Assembly (NCBI RefSeq): GCF_047511655.1
Contig: NC_133399.1
Coordinates: 7,195,333 to 7,259,332, forward strand
Direction of reading: 5' to 3'
From: Castor canadensis
Taxonomy: Eukaryota; Chordata; Mammalia; Rodentia; Castoridae
DNA length: 64,000 nt
Position numbers and translations under genes: made by a program. The stretch's first letter is position 1, and each line of letters begins with the position of its first letter. This document shows positions 47,056-59,059 of the stretch, piece by piece. Under the pieces are notes generated by a model. That model ran no database searches and had not been told where the DNA came from. It saw only the letters and a program-made list of their open reading frames with translations.

Positions 47056-50000
47056 AGAGAGGATAAGATGGTGGATAGCTGACAGACACTGGGATCTTGT
47101 TTTGCATGATTTCAAAAACTTGAGATTATCCTGGCATCAAGGATCAGGTAACCCTTCTTTTTCTGCCAACCAAGAAAACACCAACACATAGGGGGCACAT
47201 AATATTCATGGACGGACCCTTAAACTTACTTTTTATAGCACATAACAGCCAGAAGCAGGGTCAGGTAGCTGCTGCCAGTCTGCCTGTCTGTTCACCAGCT
47301 AGGAACAGACAGGCACAGAGTTGATCCACTACTTTCATTCTCTCTTTCTTCCCCCTCTGTCTTAATATCTCCCACCTGGGTCTGTAAAGTTAAAACAAAA
47401 TGCAGGGAACTGCAGAAAGACACCTGCATGTATCTGGGAATACCTGGACCCACCATAATATGTGTAGACACAGAAACCCTGAATGCAGTCTGCCTGTGTA
47501 GACCTGTCTATGTCTTAGTATGTCTGTTATCTCACCAAAAAATGTAATGCAGAGAACCACACAAAAAGATCTGCAAGCATCTGAGAAGACCTGGACACAC
47601 CAAATATGCATGGACACAAAACCTCTGTCTGCTGCCTACCTCTATTGCTCTGTAGCTGAGCCATTTTCAACCAAGCACATCTGCAAACTCTCCAGATGAG
47701 TGCAACACACAACCTGTTTTGGAGGGAATCACATGCTCTAGCACAGCTGGGGAGCCATCTGCACACTCCCCTGGAAAAAACACTGGTGGCAAAGTACATG
47801 GAGGAAACATTTCCTCTCTGCCAGGAGGGTGTAGCGATGAATGCAGAGCTGAAAAAAACCCTTGCGGGGTTGGGGTAACTAAGCAGCACTGTGTTAAAAG
47901 CCAGGCATTCCACTGTCTTGGAGAAACCAGGAATAAGCTGAAATTGACAGTTTCACCAAGAGAATATCTCTTCTTGAACTCACAGGCTTGCCCTGTAGTG
48001 GAATGTTCTGGTTACTGCTCATTTGCCAATGCCTCAAGGGACCACTTCTGAGAACCTGCCTGCACCAGAGGACTCACTCCAGTAATGAAGCCTGGTCTCA
48101 TACACCCAATGCAGATCCCCACAAAGCTGTTTGATAAGGAAGAGCAACATTCATTGCCATGCAATCCAACATTCCAACCTTAAGAAGGGTCAATGTCTTG
48201 TTCAAAGCCCCTGTGAAAAATAAAAGGGCCACCACCTCAACATGAAATCAGAGGAGTGTCCGTATGTATGTATGTAAGTGCATATATACACATGCTTTTT
48301 TATTTGTTAATTTTAAATTTAATTTTTATTTTCTTCATTTTTTTCTTCCCCCTTACTACTACCCACCACCCTATTCCATTCTGTCCAAATACTAACTTGC
48401 TCAGCCCTCTATAACTTCACTTTCCTTTCTCTTTTCCATTTTTTTCTTTCTGTCTTCTCTCCCTTCCTTTCTCCTCCTCACTTTCCTCTCCTTCCCTCTC
48501 CCCCTACTACCCTGAACTTCCAGATACACACCACCCATGAATAGTATATTATATGAACTTTACACTTTACCCCACCCTTCCTATCCTGCAGAAACCCCTG
48601 AAAACAACACACTCTCCCACAATGACTGAATTACACCTCAACATTAGGGACTTAGTAGCCTAGACCCCAAAACTTTACACCCCTTCCCCCTAATCTCATT
48701 CCCCTTTTCTGCCCGGTCCTCTAGTGCCAGTTCTTTAAATACCTAAGTATCTACATCTCTATAAGAACCATTATCTCCCCAATCTCCACAGCTTATGGAT
48801 AATATCACCAGGGGACTCCCTAAATATTTTGTAAATAAATAGTCTGGCATTGAGTTTGGGAATTTGTTATTGCTAACTTATACTGCCAGGTCAGAGAACA
48901 GAATTAGTACATTGACTAAGCCAGTCACAGCACCATAGTTGAGTCAAGGAGAAGATAACAGGTTATTAAAATTCCCAAATAGTCACTCAATAAAATAGGA
49001 GCACAGCCATCATAGAAACATGGATAGAGGAAAGCAAAGTTATTAGTCAAAGGCTAACAATTTTATAGAGGGTTCAAAAGAAAATGAACACCTACTTGCT
49101 GAAATTAGTAGAATGGTGATAAGTATATCTAATGAGTCCAAAGAAGTCTGTAAAGACATGCTGAAAGATGAAATCAATAACAAGTTCATAGAAATACTCA
49201 TGAAGGAGCTGGAAGAGAAGTTGAAGAATATCATGACAACACAAATAAAAAAAACTTGTGAAGGGAGAGGAACAACTAAATGAACTCAGAGGGGACTTCA
49301 ACAAGCTTCAAAATCTAGGATATTATGAAAAAAGAGACAAATGAAATAAAGAATACAACACAACATTTGAAATGGGAGTTTAACAAACATATAGAAGACT
49401 TTAAAAAATCAAACAGAAATCCTGGAAATAAAAACTTCTTTAAATCAAATAAAAAATACAGTTGAGTACCCCTCCTTCAGACTAGAACAACTAGAAGACA
49501 GAATTTCAGGGCTTGAAGACAAAATAGATGTTAATGAAAAAACAGAAGTGTTTTTAAACAAAAGACTAAAGGGCTGTGAAAGGAATAATCAAGAAGCCAT
49601 CAATTCCATCAAGAGAACAAACCTGTGAGTCATGAGCACTGAAGAAGGAGAAGAGATGCAAGCCAAAGGCATATGTAATAAATTCAAAAAATAGTAACAG
49701 AAAATTTACCAAATCTAGGGAAAGTGATACCCATCCAGGTATAGGAAGCCTCCCAGATTGCAAAGAAACATGACCAAAATAGTGTATATTCATGGCAGAT
49801 TATTATTATAACAACTAGCACAGAGAACAAGGAAAGGACACTGAAGGCTTAAGGAAAGAAAAGTCAAATAATATACAATGGCAAACCCTTTGAAATACCA
49901 GAAGATTTCTCAACAGAAATCTTAAAAGCAAGAAAGGAATGGAATCATGTATTTTGAGCACTGAAAGAAAACAATTCTCAGTGCTAGGATACTCTAACTA

Positions 50001-50383
50001 GCAAAGTTATCATTTAAAATTGCCAGAAGAATGAAAGTCTTCCATGATAAATAGAAAGGGACAACAATATATGACCACAGAATAACCACAACAGAAGATT
50101 CTCAGTGAAGTTCTACAAACAGAATGTAAACAAACATAGCCATGAAAGGATTGGAAATATTAAGCCTTAAGAAAAGAGAGTACTCAGAGAATAGCATAGA
50201 ATTGGCTGCACACACACAAATCACTAAACAACAAAACAATTGAATGGCAGGAATTACCACATACCTCTCAATATAAGCAGTGAATGGTAATGGACTCAAA
50301 TCCCCCATCAAAAGACACCACTTGGAAAACTAAATTTAAAAGGAAGATCTGACAATCTGTTGTTTACAAGAAACCCACCTGAG
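47056..50383 (+). mobile_element. old L1, plus strand: 5' UTR, ORF1, first codons of ORF2
   Basis: Begins with an AAGATGGTGG-type 5' end at 47056. The 5' UTR (to about 48890) holds two diverged repeats of about 150 bp (47390-47660) and a long pyrimidine-rich part (48290-48720) like that of L1-B. ORF1 (about 48930-50243) shows a coiled-coil-like region and the C-terminal domain, with stops. ORF2 starts at ATG 50244 (atggcaggaattaccacata) and is cut at 50383 by the 5' end of another L1. Its remainder is not found in the window. Confidence 0.75.
47390..47660 (+). repeat. two tandem 5' UTR repeats (monomer-like)
   Basis: Unit 1 (about 47395-47540) and unit 2 (about 47541-47660) share aatgcag, ctgca, catctggga/catctgaga, acctggac(c/a)ca and atggacacaaaacc-like blocks in the same order. 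Mouse L1 promoters are built of tandem monomers; this could be an analogous but decayed arrangement. Confidence 0.5.
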
Positions 50384-53300
50384 AGGATCCAAGACGGCAA
50401 CTGGGACACAGCCACAGACTGCATGAGCTCTATGAATCAGGGACCTTGCTGAGATGCTGGAGACACACTTGGCTGAGGTAAAGCACCAAAGAGAGCCAAA
50501 ACTTCGGCACTGTGAACCCCTACCTTGTGGAAGGCTTCTCCACACCACAATTTGCTAAAGCCCCAGGCCCATAGACCCACAGAGCCTCTGCTCCACCCTG
50601 CCAGGCTCCCCACCCCTCAGGGATGCCAGGCCCCAGTCCCATGTAGGCCCTCTGGATTTCCACTCTGCCAGGTTTCCCACCCCTAGGGCCCACCAGGCCC
50701 CAGCTCCACATGGCCTGCCAGATCAATACTAACACCAAATGTTAACAGACTTAATTCCCCCATTTAAAGACACCGATTGGCAAACTGGATTAAAAAGGAA
50801 GATCCAACAATCTGCTGCCTACAGGAGACCCACCTCCTCAACAGAAATAAACACTGTCTGAGTGTGAAAGGCTGGAAGAAGATTTACCAAGCCAATGGCC
50901 CCTGAAAACAGGCAGGGATAGCAAAACTCATCTCAGACAAAGTAGATTTCAAAGTTACATTGATCAAATGAGATAAAGAAGGACACTCCATACTAACAAA
51001 AGGGGAAATAACAGTTATCAACCTATATGCACCTAACATCAATGCACCCAATTTCATCAAACATACTCTGAAGGACCTAAAAACATATATAGACTGCAAC
51101 ACAGTGGTAGCGGGAGACCTTAAAACTCCCCTATCACCAATAGATAGGTCATCCAAACAAAAAAATCAATAAAGAAATCCTACAAGTAAATCACCCTATA
51201 GATCAAATGAACCTAGCAGGTGTCTATAGAATATTTCATCCAACTGCTGCACAATATGCATTCTTCTCAGCAGCTCATGAAACCTTCTCTAAAATTGATC
51301 ATATCTTAGGGCACAAAACAAGCCTCAGCACATATAAGAAAATAGAAATAATCCCATGCATTCTGTCTGATCATAATGCATTAAAACTAGAAATCAACAA
51401 AAACAACAGTAAAAAACATGCAAAAAATTGGAACCTGATCAACAAATTGCACAGTGATCAATGGGTCATTGATGAAATAAAAGTGGAAATTAAAGTGTTC
51501 CTGGAAGTTAATGAAAATAAAACATGACCTACCAGAACCCATGGGACACAGCAAAGGCAGTTCTAAGAGGAAAGTTTATAGTCATGAGTGCATATGTTAA
51601 AAGGTAAGAAAGATCTCTAATCAATGACTTAATGCTTCAACTCAAACTCCTAGAAAAAGAAAAACAAGAAAATCCCAAAACAAGCAGGAGAGAAATAATA
51701 AAAATAAGGGCCAAAATCAATGAAATAGAAACAAACAAACAAACAAAAAATACAAAGAGTCAATGAGACAAAAAAGCTGGTTCTTTGAAAAAATAAGTAA
51801 GATAGACAAACCCCTGGCAAACCTGACTAAAATGAGGGGAGAAAAAACCCTATTCAGTAAAATAAGAAATACAAAAGGGGAGATAACAACAAACACCATG
51901 GAAACACAGGAAATTATCAGAGACTACTTTGAGAGCCTATACACCAATAAATTTGAAAATTTTGAAGAAATGGACAGATTTCTAGATACTTACAACCATC
52001 CAAAACTGAAAAAAGAGGATATTAATCACTTGAATATATACATAACACAAAATGAAATTGAAGCAGCAATTAAGAGTCTCCCAAAACAGAAAAGTCAAGG
52101 ACCTGATGAATTCTCAGCTGAATTCTATCAGACCTTTAAAGAAGAACTAATGCCAACCCTGCTTAAAAAGTTCCATGAAATGGGAAGGAAAGGAACACTG
52201 CTTAACTCATTTTATGAAGCTAATATTACTCCATCCCAAAACCAGACAAAGATGCCTACAAAAGGGGAACTATAGGCCAGTTTCCTTAATAAATATTGAT
52301 CCAATAACCCTCAATAAAGTAATGGCAAACTGAATCAAGCAACACGTCAGAAAGATCATCCACCATGACCAAGTCCACTTCATCCCAGGAATTCAGGGAT
52401 GGTTCAACATACACAAATCAATAAATGTAATACAGCACATTAATAGAAGCAAAGACAAAAACCACTTGATCATCTCAATAGATGCAGAAAAATCCTTCAA
52501 CAAGATCCAACACCACTTCCTGTAAAAAGCTTTAAGAAAACTAGGAATAGAAGGAAAGTACCTCAACATTGTAAAGGCTATATATGACAAACCTACAGCC
52601 AATATCATACTTAACAGTAAAAAACTGAAACCATTCCCCCTAAAATCAGGAATGAGACAAGGATGTCCACTATCCCCACTCCTATTCAAAAAAGCACTGG
52701 AATATCTAGCCAGAGCAGTTAGACAAGAAGAAGGAATAAAAGGAATACAAATAGGTAAAGAAACTGTCAAAAATCCTTATTTGCAGACAATATGATCCTA
52801 TACCTTAAAGACCCAAAAAACTCACCCAATTTCATCAAACATACTCTGAAAGACCTAAAAACATATATAAACTTCAGCATGGTGCTAGTGGGAGACTTTC
52901 ATACCCCCTATCACCAATTAATAGGTCATTCAAACAAAAAAATCAATAAAGAAATTCTAGAAATAAATCTCACCATAGACCAAATGGACTGAGCTGTTGT
53001 CTACAGAATATTTCACCCAACTGCTGCATGATATACATTCTTCTCAGCAGCTCATAGAATCTTCTCCAAAACTGATCACATCTTAGGGCACAAAGCAAGC
53101 CTCAGCAAATTTAAGAAAATAGACATAATCCCATGCATTCTATCTGACCACAATGCATTAAAACTAGAAATCAACAACAAAAACAGCAGTAAAAAACTTG
53201 CAAGCAATTGGATTCTGAACAACACATTGCTCAATGATTAATGGGTCATTGATGAAATAGAAGAGGAAATTAAAAGGTTCCTAGAAGTTAATGAAAATGA

Positions 53301-55470
53301 AAACACGACCTACCTGAACCCGAAAAACTCTACCCAAAAACTCTTAGACACCATAAACAGGTATAACAAGGTGGCAAGATAAAAAATCAACTTACAAAAA
53401 TCATTAGCTTTTCTATACACCAACAATAAAAACTGAGAAGGAATACATGGAAACAATTCCATTTACAACAGCCTCAAAAAAAACCAAATACCTGGGAGTA
53501 AACTTAACAAAGAATGTGAATAACCTCTACAAGGAGAATTTAAAAACCCTGAAGAAAGAGATTGAGGAAGACTACAGAAGATGGAAAGAACTCCTATGCT
53601 CATGGATTGGTAGAATCAACACAGTAAAAATGGCTATACTACCAAAATCAATCTACATGCTTAATGCAATTCCCATCAAAATCCCAATGACATTCATCAC
53701 AGAGATTGAAAAATCTACGCTAAAGTTTATTTGGAAGCAAGAGTGACCGCAAAGAGCCAAGGCAATACTCAGCAAAAAAGAGCAATGCTGGAGGTATCAC
53801 AATACCTGACTTCAAACTATATTACAAAGCAATAGCAATAAAAAACAGCATGGTACTGGCACAAAAATAAACATGAAGACCAGTGGAACAGAACAGAGGA
53901 CCTGAATATGAATCCACACAACTATACCCACCTCATTTTTGACAAAGGTGCCAAAAATATACAATGGAGAAAAGACAGCCTCTTCAACAAATGTTGCTGG
54001 GAAAAGTGGTTATCCATCTGCAAGAAACTGAAATTAGATCCATGTCTATCACCTTGTACTAATATCAACTGAAGATGGATCAAGGACCTTAATACCAGAA
54101 CCAAAACTCTGAAGTTAGTACAGGAAGGAACAGGAAACACTCTGGCACTAATAGTTATAGGCAAGGACTTCCTCAATAGAACCCCAGCAGCTCAGCAACT
54201 AAGAGAAAGGATGGACAAATGGGACATCATAAAATTTAAAAGCTTCTGCACAACAAAAGAAATGGTCACTAAACTTAAGAGACCACCCACAGAGTGTGAG
54301 AAAATATTTGCCAGCTACAAATCAGACAAAAGACTGAAACCAGAATATACATGGAATTTAAGGAACTAAACTCTCCTAAAAATCAATGAACCAATTAAGA
54401 AGTGGACAACTGAACTAAACAGAACTTTCTCAAAAGAAGAATTTTAAATGGCCAAAAAACACATGAAAAAATGCTCACCATCTCTAGCCATAAAGGAAAT
54501 GCAAATCAAAACCACACTAAGATTCTACCTCACCCCTGTTAGAATAGCCATCATCAAAAACACCACCACCAACAGGTGTTGGAGAGCATGTGGGGAAAAA
54601 GGAACTTTTGTACACTGCTGGTGGGAATGTAAGCTACTGTAACATTTGGAGCCTTCTTAAAAATCTAAACATAGATCTGCCATGTGATCCAACAATCTCA
54701 CTCCTGGGGATATACTCAAAGGAATGTGACACAGGTTACACCAGAGGCACCTGAACAGCCATGTTTATTGCAGCACTATTCACAATAGCCAAGTTATGGA
54801 AACAGCCAAGATGCTACACTACTGACATGGATCAAGCAAATGTGGTATTTATACACAATGGAATTTTACTCAGCCCTAAAGAAGAATGAAATCTTATCAA
54901 TTGCAAGTAAATGGATGGAACTGGAGAACATCATTCTGAGTGAGATTAGCCAGGCTCAGATGACCAAAATTTGTATGTTCTCCTTCATATGTGGACTTTA
55001 GATCTAGGGCAAATACAGCAATATTGTTGGACTTGGGTCACATGGCAAGGGGAGAGCACATATGGGAGTATGGGGATAGGTAGAAAATCCAAAACATGAA
55101 AGTGTTTGATGTCCCCACTTCAGAGGAACTAATATAGAAACCTTAAAGTGACAGAGGTCAACATGTGAAGGGGATCAGGAACCAGTGTAATGATCAGTTA
55201 GAGATGAATCAACTTGGGTTGTAACACATTTGTACATGGAAGCAATACTAGGAATCTCTTTGTATAGCTATCCTTAACTCAACTAACAAAAATGCTTTGT
55301 TATTATGCTTATGTCTTCTCTTTAACAAAATTAGAGATAAGGGCAGAACTGGTTCAGCCTGGAAGCAAAGGGAGAGGGGGAAGAGGATGGGGATGGGAAG
55401 CAGGGGGGAGAAATGACCTAAACAATATATGCATATGTGAATAAATGAATAAAACAAGAAAGAGAAAAAA
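50384..55470 (+). mobile_element. L1, plus strand, 5' UTR joined directly to ORF2 (ORF1 absent)
   Basis: 50384-50727 is a 5' UTR: ccaagacggcaac at the start and ctggagacacacttggc match the L1-B 5' UTR in sense. From about 50728 the sequence is ORF2 near codon 8 (atactaacaccaaatgttaa). ORF1 and the rest of the 5' UTR are missing. ORF2 then runs to about 55000 with stops and frameshifts, including endonuclease, reverse transcriptase (atgagacaaggatgtccact) and Cys region (caccaacaggtgttggagag). A block at 52826-53320 repeats endonuclease sequence. The 3' UTR has a polypurine tract (55365-55410) and ends in gaataaatgaataaaacaag. Confidence 0.8.
52826..53320 (+). repeat. ectopic copy of ORF2 endonuclease sequence inside the RT region
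   Basis: Repeats 51045-51535 at roughly 85% identity by eye (acatactctgaaagacctaa, gggagactttcataccccct, ttcttctcagcagctcatag). It lies just after the DPKNS codons of the reverse-transcriptase domain. The interrupted codons reappear afterwards (aaaaactctacccaaaaact), so the site is duplicated. Confidence 0.8.
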
Positions 55471-55960
55471 GAGGGTGGATGAGTAAGGAAAATCTGGTAC
55501 ATATTCATGATGTGAAATTATCCAGCCATCAAGTCAATGAAATTGTGTAATTTATAGAAACATGGATGGAAGTGGAAGACATACTTATTTAAAGAAAGAA
55601 GGCAGAGAAAAAGAAATACCACACATTCTTATTCATATATAGAAGGTACATATGATTATCAGAGACTGGGAACAGTAGGAGGGAGAGAGGACAGAGAGAG
55701 GTTCATGAGTCAGTATAAAATATTATTACATAGGAGAAAAAGTTTCTCATTTTCAACAGCAAAATAGGATGAATATAGTTAGCACTAATTTACTGTCTAT
55801 TTCAAAGTAACTATAAAAAGAGTATTTTGAATATTCCCAACATAAATATGTAATAAGTAGATTATGGTTATAGTAACTCATCAGAATAAATTATCACATA
55901 TTTAAATTATATGTTGAAGTAGTAAACTATGTACAATTCTGTGTCTATTAAAAAAGAAAA
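55471..55960 (+). mobile_element. ancient L1 3' end, plus strand
   Basis: ORF2 end-like sequence (atggtacatattcat-type, gaaacatggatggaag) is followed by a 3' UTR with agtattttgaatattcccaa and aactatgtacaattctgtgt. This layout resembles the old mammalian L1M-type 3' end; the name is inference. Confidence 0.65.
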
Positions 55961-55965
55961 TTGGA

Positions 55966-56302
55966 ACACTAGACTTGGTTGTGCACACCTGTAATCCCAA
56001 CTACTCAGGATGCAGAAACAGATTTATTAACATACCAGGCCAGTCTGGGAAAAATTTTGTGGAATTCTATCTCAAAATCAAGTCATGTGTGTTACACCAT
56101 ACCTGTAATTCCAAGAACTCAGGAGATAAAGGCAGGATGATTACCAACTGAGTTCAGTCAGGGCAAAGTTAATGAGAGATGCTGCCTAAAAATTTTTAAA
56201 GCAGAAAAACTGGTAGCATGGTTCAAGTAGTAAAGCGCTTGCATAAAAAACAGAGGACCCTGAGTCCAATTCCCAGTAGCACAAAATATATAAATAAAGA
56301 AA
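55966..56302 (+). mobile_element. B1-like/ID-like composite SINE, plus strand
   Basis: A first 7SL-like unit (gtgcacacctgtaatcccaa, ggccagtctgggaaaa) is followed by a second (ccatacctgtaattccaaga) and then an ID-like unit (gtagcatggttcaagtagta, ttcccagtagcacaaaata) with an A-rich tail. B1-ID dimers are known in squirrel-related and castorimorph rodents, which is the best taxonomic clue here. Confidence 0.75.
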
Positions 56303-56334
56303 AAAAGACCTACAAATTTAAGAAATAGAACAAG

Positions 56335-56494
56335 CATATTAGTTTGTTCCTTTTGTGAAACTAATTACCACAAACTGTCTGAGAACAATACCCATTTGTT
56401 ATCCTTGTTCTGCAGCTTGGAATTGCAGGCCTGATGTGGCCTCACCTTGGCCCATTCTCACTGAGATTAGGCTCAACCCTCATCTGGAGCCTGA
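56335..56494 (+). repeat. dispersed mammalian repeat, left part
   Basis: gtgaaactaattaccacaaactg and ttgttctgcagcttggaatt recall a common mammalian interspersed repeat that has accaca and ttctgcag blocks. The family is not named with confidence. The SSB pseudogene fragment appears to split it from 57111-57290. Confidence 0.35.
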
Positions 56495-57110
56495 CTGTAG
56501 GTTATCATTATTTCATCTTTGGCTTTATCAGTGCTTCTTTGGCATCTTCCTTAAATAGAAATATTCCTTCTTTTGATTCTCTGAGAAAGTCTATTGCTTT
56601 TATTTCACCATGACTTAAGAACAGAATTAAGAAATGTTCTCTACAGTTCTGAATATCTATGTCAACTGAAAATCTCAGCAACCATCCAATCTTCTCTTCT
56701 AGCAATTTCATTTCAGCACTTTTGGCTAACTTTTGCTTTACTTATTGTTCTGGTTTAGCCCTTCTTAATTTAGCTTCCACTTTATTTTGCTTTCTTTATT
56801 AATTTTTCTTTGCAAATTAACCTTCCTTGAAAAGTATTGGCCGGTCTGTGTCTTTGTACTTTTTGCCAGGGATTTCTACAAACTTCTTAGCAGATTCAAT
56901 GCTATCAATCACAGCAATTATGGGCTCCTTAAGTGCTTTATACAATGTTCTTCTCATATAAATATTTAGTACTTGACATTTACCTTCTAGACATTCTTCT
57001 ATGTCATCAAGGTTTGCATCAGTTTCTAACCTATAATATAAGTGGATCTGTATTATACATCACTGTTGAACTCATCAGTCACTCCAGGTCACGGGCAGTA
57101 TTTGTTCACT
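56495..57110 (-). pseudogene. SSB: processed pseudogene fragment of SSB (La ribonucleoprotein)
   Basis: The reverse strand reads, in order: a decayed NRS-YI start, [53 protein letters not shown], a Lys/Glu-rich linker, [16 protein letters not shown], and [16 protein letters not shown]. These match the central part of vertebrate La from the first RRM through the linker into the second RRM. La binds UUU-3' ends of polymerase III RNAs. No introns interrupt the match, as expected for a retrocopy. Stops (for example at 57034, 56822 and 56745) and frameshifts make it dead. Neither terminus is present. Confidence 0.9.
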
Positions 57111-57290
57111 TGTGTTGATTGGACTGATGTCCTGTTGTCCTGCTGGGTGTTGGACAAGGGTCACTTTCGGTACTGGAAACTGTCATCGGTTTCTAGCCAT
57201 GTGGGCCTCTCACATCGTGGCAGCTTAGTGCTTCAACTCCAGCAGAACACTCAGGTCATCACAACACTTCCCTAGACACTGGTGGAAGAT
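57111..57290 (+). repeat. dispersed mammalian repeat, right part
   Basis: Contains ccatgtgggcctctcacatc and gtggcagcttagtgcttcaa, blocks typical of an interspersed mammalian repeat. It probably belongs with 56335-56494. Family uncertain. Confidence 0.35.
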
Positions 57291-58150
57291 TCCACATCCT
57301 TATTTGCTGCCTTATTTCAACATCTCATTCATCGATACTCTTTCCTTTAACTCCATATATTCACACTCATCCACCAGCCTGAGATATTATACCAGCATTT
57401 ACCACTGTCATATCAAACCATTTTCCCATCTAATCATTCATTATTCATCGAGTCAACAAATATCTCTGAACACCTGCTACCTTCTCAAACCCAATCAAAA
57501 TACAACCTTGCCATGTGTAATGTCAGTGTACACTGAGATGTAATTCCTGATCTATTGAAAACAGTGACTGGGCATCAGGTACATGTCACAAAATTTGAGA
57601 AATATTTTCATTATATACTTTTATGTCTAGATCTTTGCCAACTTAATTACTAGTCCTTGGTGAAAGCATTCAAACATTGGTTTTATTTACCTCCTGACAC
57701 TTTGTTCCATTCAAATTAACCTGGCTTTGATCTTAGGCCATTTGATTATTTCACAACTTCTAATTTTTAAAATTTTATTTTATAGCATACAGACATCTTC
57801 ATCTACCACCGTGAATGCAGAAGCATGAACAAAGAGGTGCAGTCCCCGGTCACTTGGATCTTGCTGCACGATGTTGAGATGCAGCGCAGTGTGAAAGGGA
57901 AGAATTGTCAGGGTGTGTGAAGAGTTTATAAAACATGTCCTGGGAAAGCCTCTGCATTTTGATAGAAACCACAAGCAAGGCTGAAGTATGCCCATTGTAT
58001 TTGTCAAAGCAACTGAAGAGTAAAATCCCAGTAATAACAAAGGAAAGATGCCACAGAAGCGAATGGAGACAGGGATCCCCCACATCTGCCATAGTGCATA
58101 AAAATCAATTGATATTTGGTTGTCTGTGTCTGGCTAGTTTATAAGAATGA
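57291..58150. other. no recognisable gene
   Basis: AT-rich with short frames only. 57780-58100 is richer in G+C and has a 101-codon reverse-strand frame of unknown nature that matches nothing I know. It could be an unrecognised retrocopy fragment. Confidence 0.35.
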
Positions 58151-58179
58151 AAAATACCAATTGATTTTTCTGCAGAATC

Positions 58180-58505
58180 TAGTAAGCCACTCTGACGAAC
58201 ACAGAGTGCAGAATATTGGTTACCAGAGAGTGAGGAGAGAGCAAGAATGGGAAAAAGTTATCATTAGATAGGGTAAATATATTTTGGTGTTCTGTGGCAT
58301 AGTAGCATGACTAAACTTAACAATAATGTATTGTATATTTGAAAATACATAAAGGGAGGATTTTGAATATTCTCAGCACAAAAAGTTGTGTTTTACACAA
58401 ATTACCCTGATTTTATCATTAAAAATATGTGCATGTATTGAAAGTTCACATGGTAGATATGTACATATGTACATTAATAATGTGTAAATTAAAGTGGCAC
58501 AAACA
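58180..58505 (+). mobile_element. ancient L1 3' UTR end, plus strand
   Basis: ggtgttctgtggcatagtag, aacaataatgtattgtatat and gaggattttgaatattctca follow the order of old mammalian L1M-type 3' ends shared across placental orders. It ends with an A-poor tail near 58505. Confidence 0.7.
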
Positions 58506-58864
58506 TAAACCTTATTAATCCTGAATGTTCCAAGAAACATATCTTCTAATATTTCACATAAAATTGCCCAAAGTTTGTTGTTCTTTGTACATTTTTTGGA
58601 ATTTTTGTTTCATTTTTCCATTTGGGTTTGTTAATTTTTCATTTCAGTCTGTGCTGTAACATCCAAAATGTCTTTTGAGAAATTTTACTTAGATCTTCTC
58701 TGATATCTTACTATTCCCCAATATGACATGGTTGTAGTTGGAATGCATTCACCAAAAAGGAAGTTTTTTTCCCTTTACAATCTCTGGGGATCCCTGACCT
58801 TACTAAATTTATTTCTTACTAGGAGAATTTAATTTTACCCTGTTGTTGTCTCTTTCCCTCCATC

Positions 58865-58866
<2 letters not shown>
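58506..58866. other. no recognisable feature
   Basis: AT-rich intergenic sequence before the TC microsatellite. No frames or repeat heads recognised. Confidence 0.4.

Positions 58867-58867
<1 letters not shown>

Positions 58868-58923
<56 letters not shown>
58868..58923. repeat. (TC)n microsatellite
   Basis: About 28 uninterrupted TC units, likely polymorphic in length. Confidence 0.95.
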
Positions 58924-58928
<5 letters not shown>

Positions 58929-58964
58929 CCTCTCTTTACTAAGCAAACTCTTTTGCTCTTTTGC

Positions 58965-59058
58965 ATGATTATTTTATCATTTCTGTGCTGGATATGAAAT
59001 CCAGGTACTTGCTTTGCTGGGAATCTCTTTAACACTGAGCTGCTTCCACAGTCCAGTT
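58965..59058 (-). mobile_element. degenerate ID-like SINE, minus strand
   Basis: gtgctggatatgaaatccag, cttgctttgctgggaatctc and aacactgagctgcttccaca follow the reverse-complement order of the ID-type units at 30474-30826, but with many changes. Confidence 0.5.
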
Positions 59059-59059
59059 T

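Noticed and set aside
47527-47913. 128-codon reverse-strand frame
   Set aside because: Antisense to an old L1 5' UTR, with no recognisable domain.
57780-58092. 101- and 80-codon reverse-strand frames in a slightly GC-richer patch
   Set aside because: No family motif recognised, the overlapping frames conflict, and there is no start context or conservation evidence.
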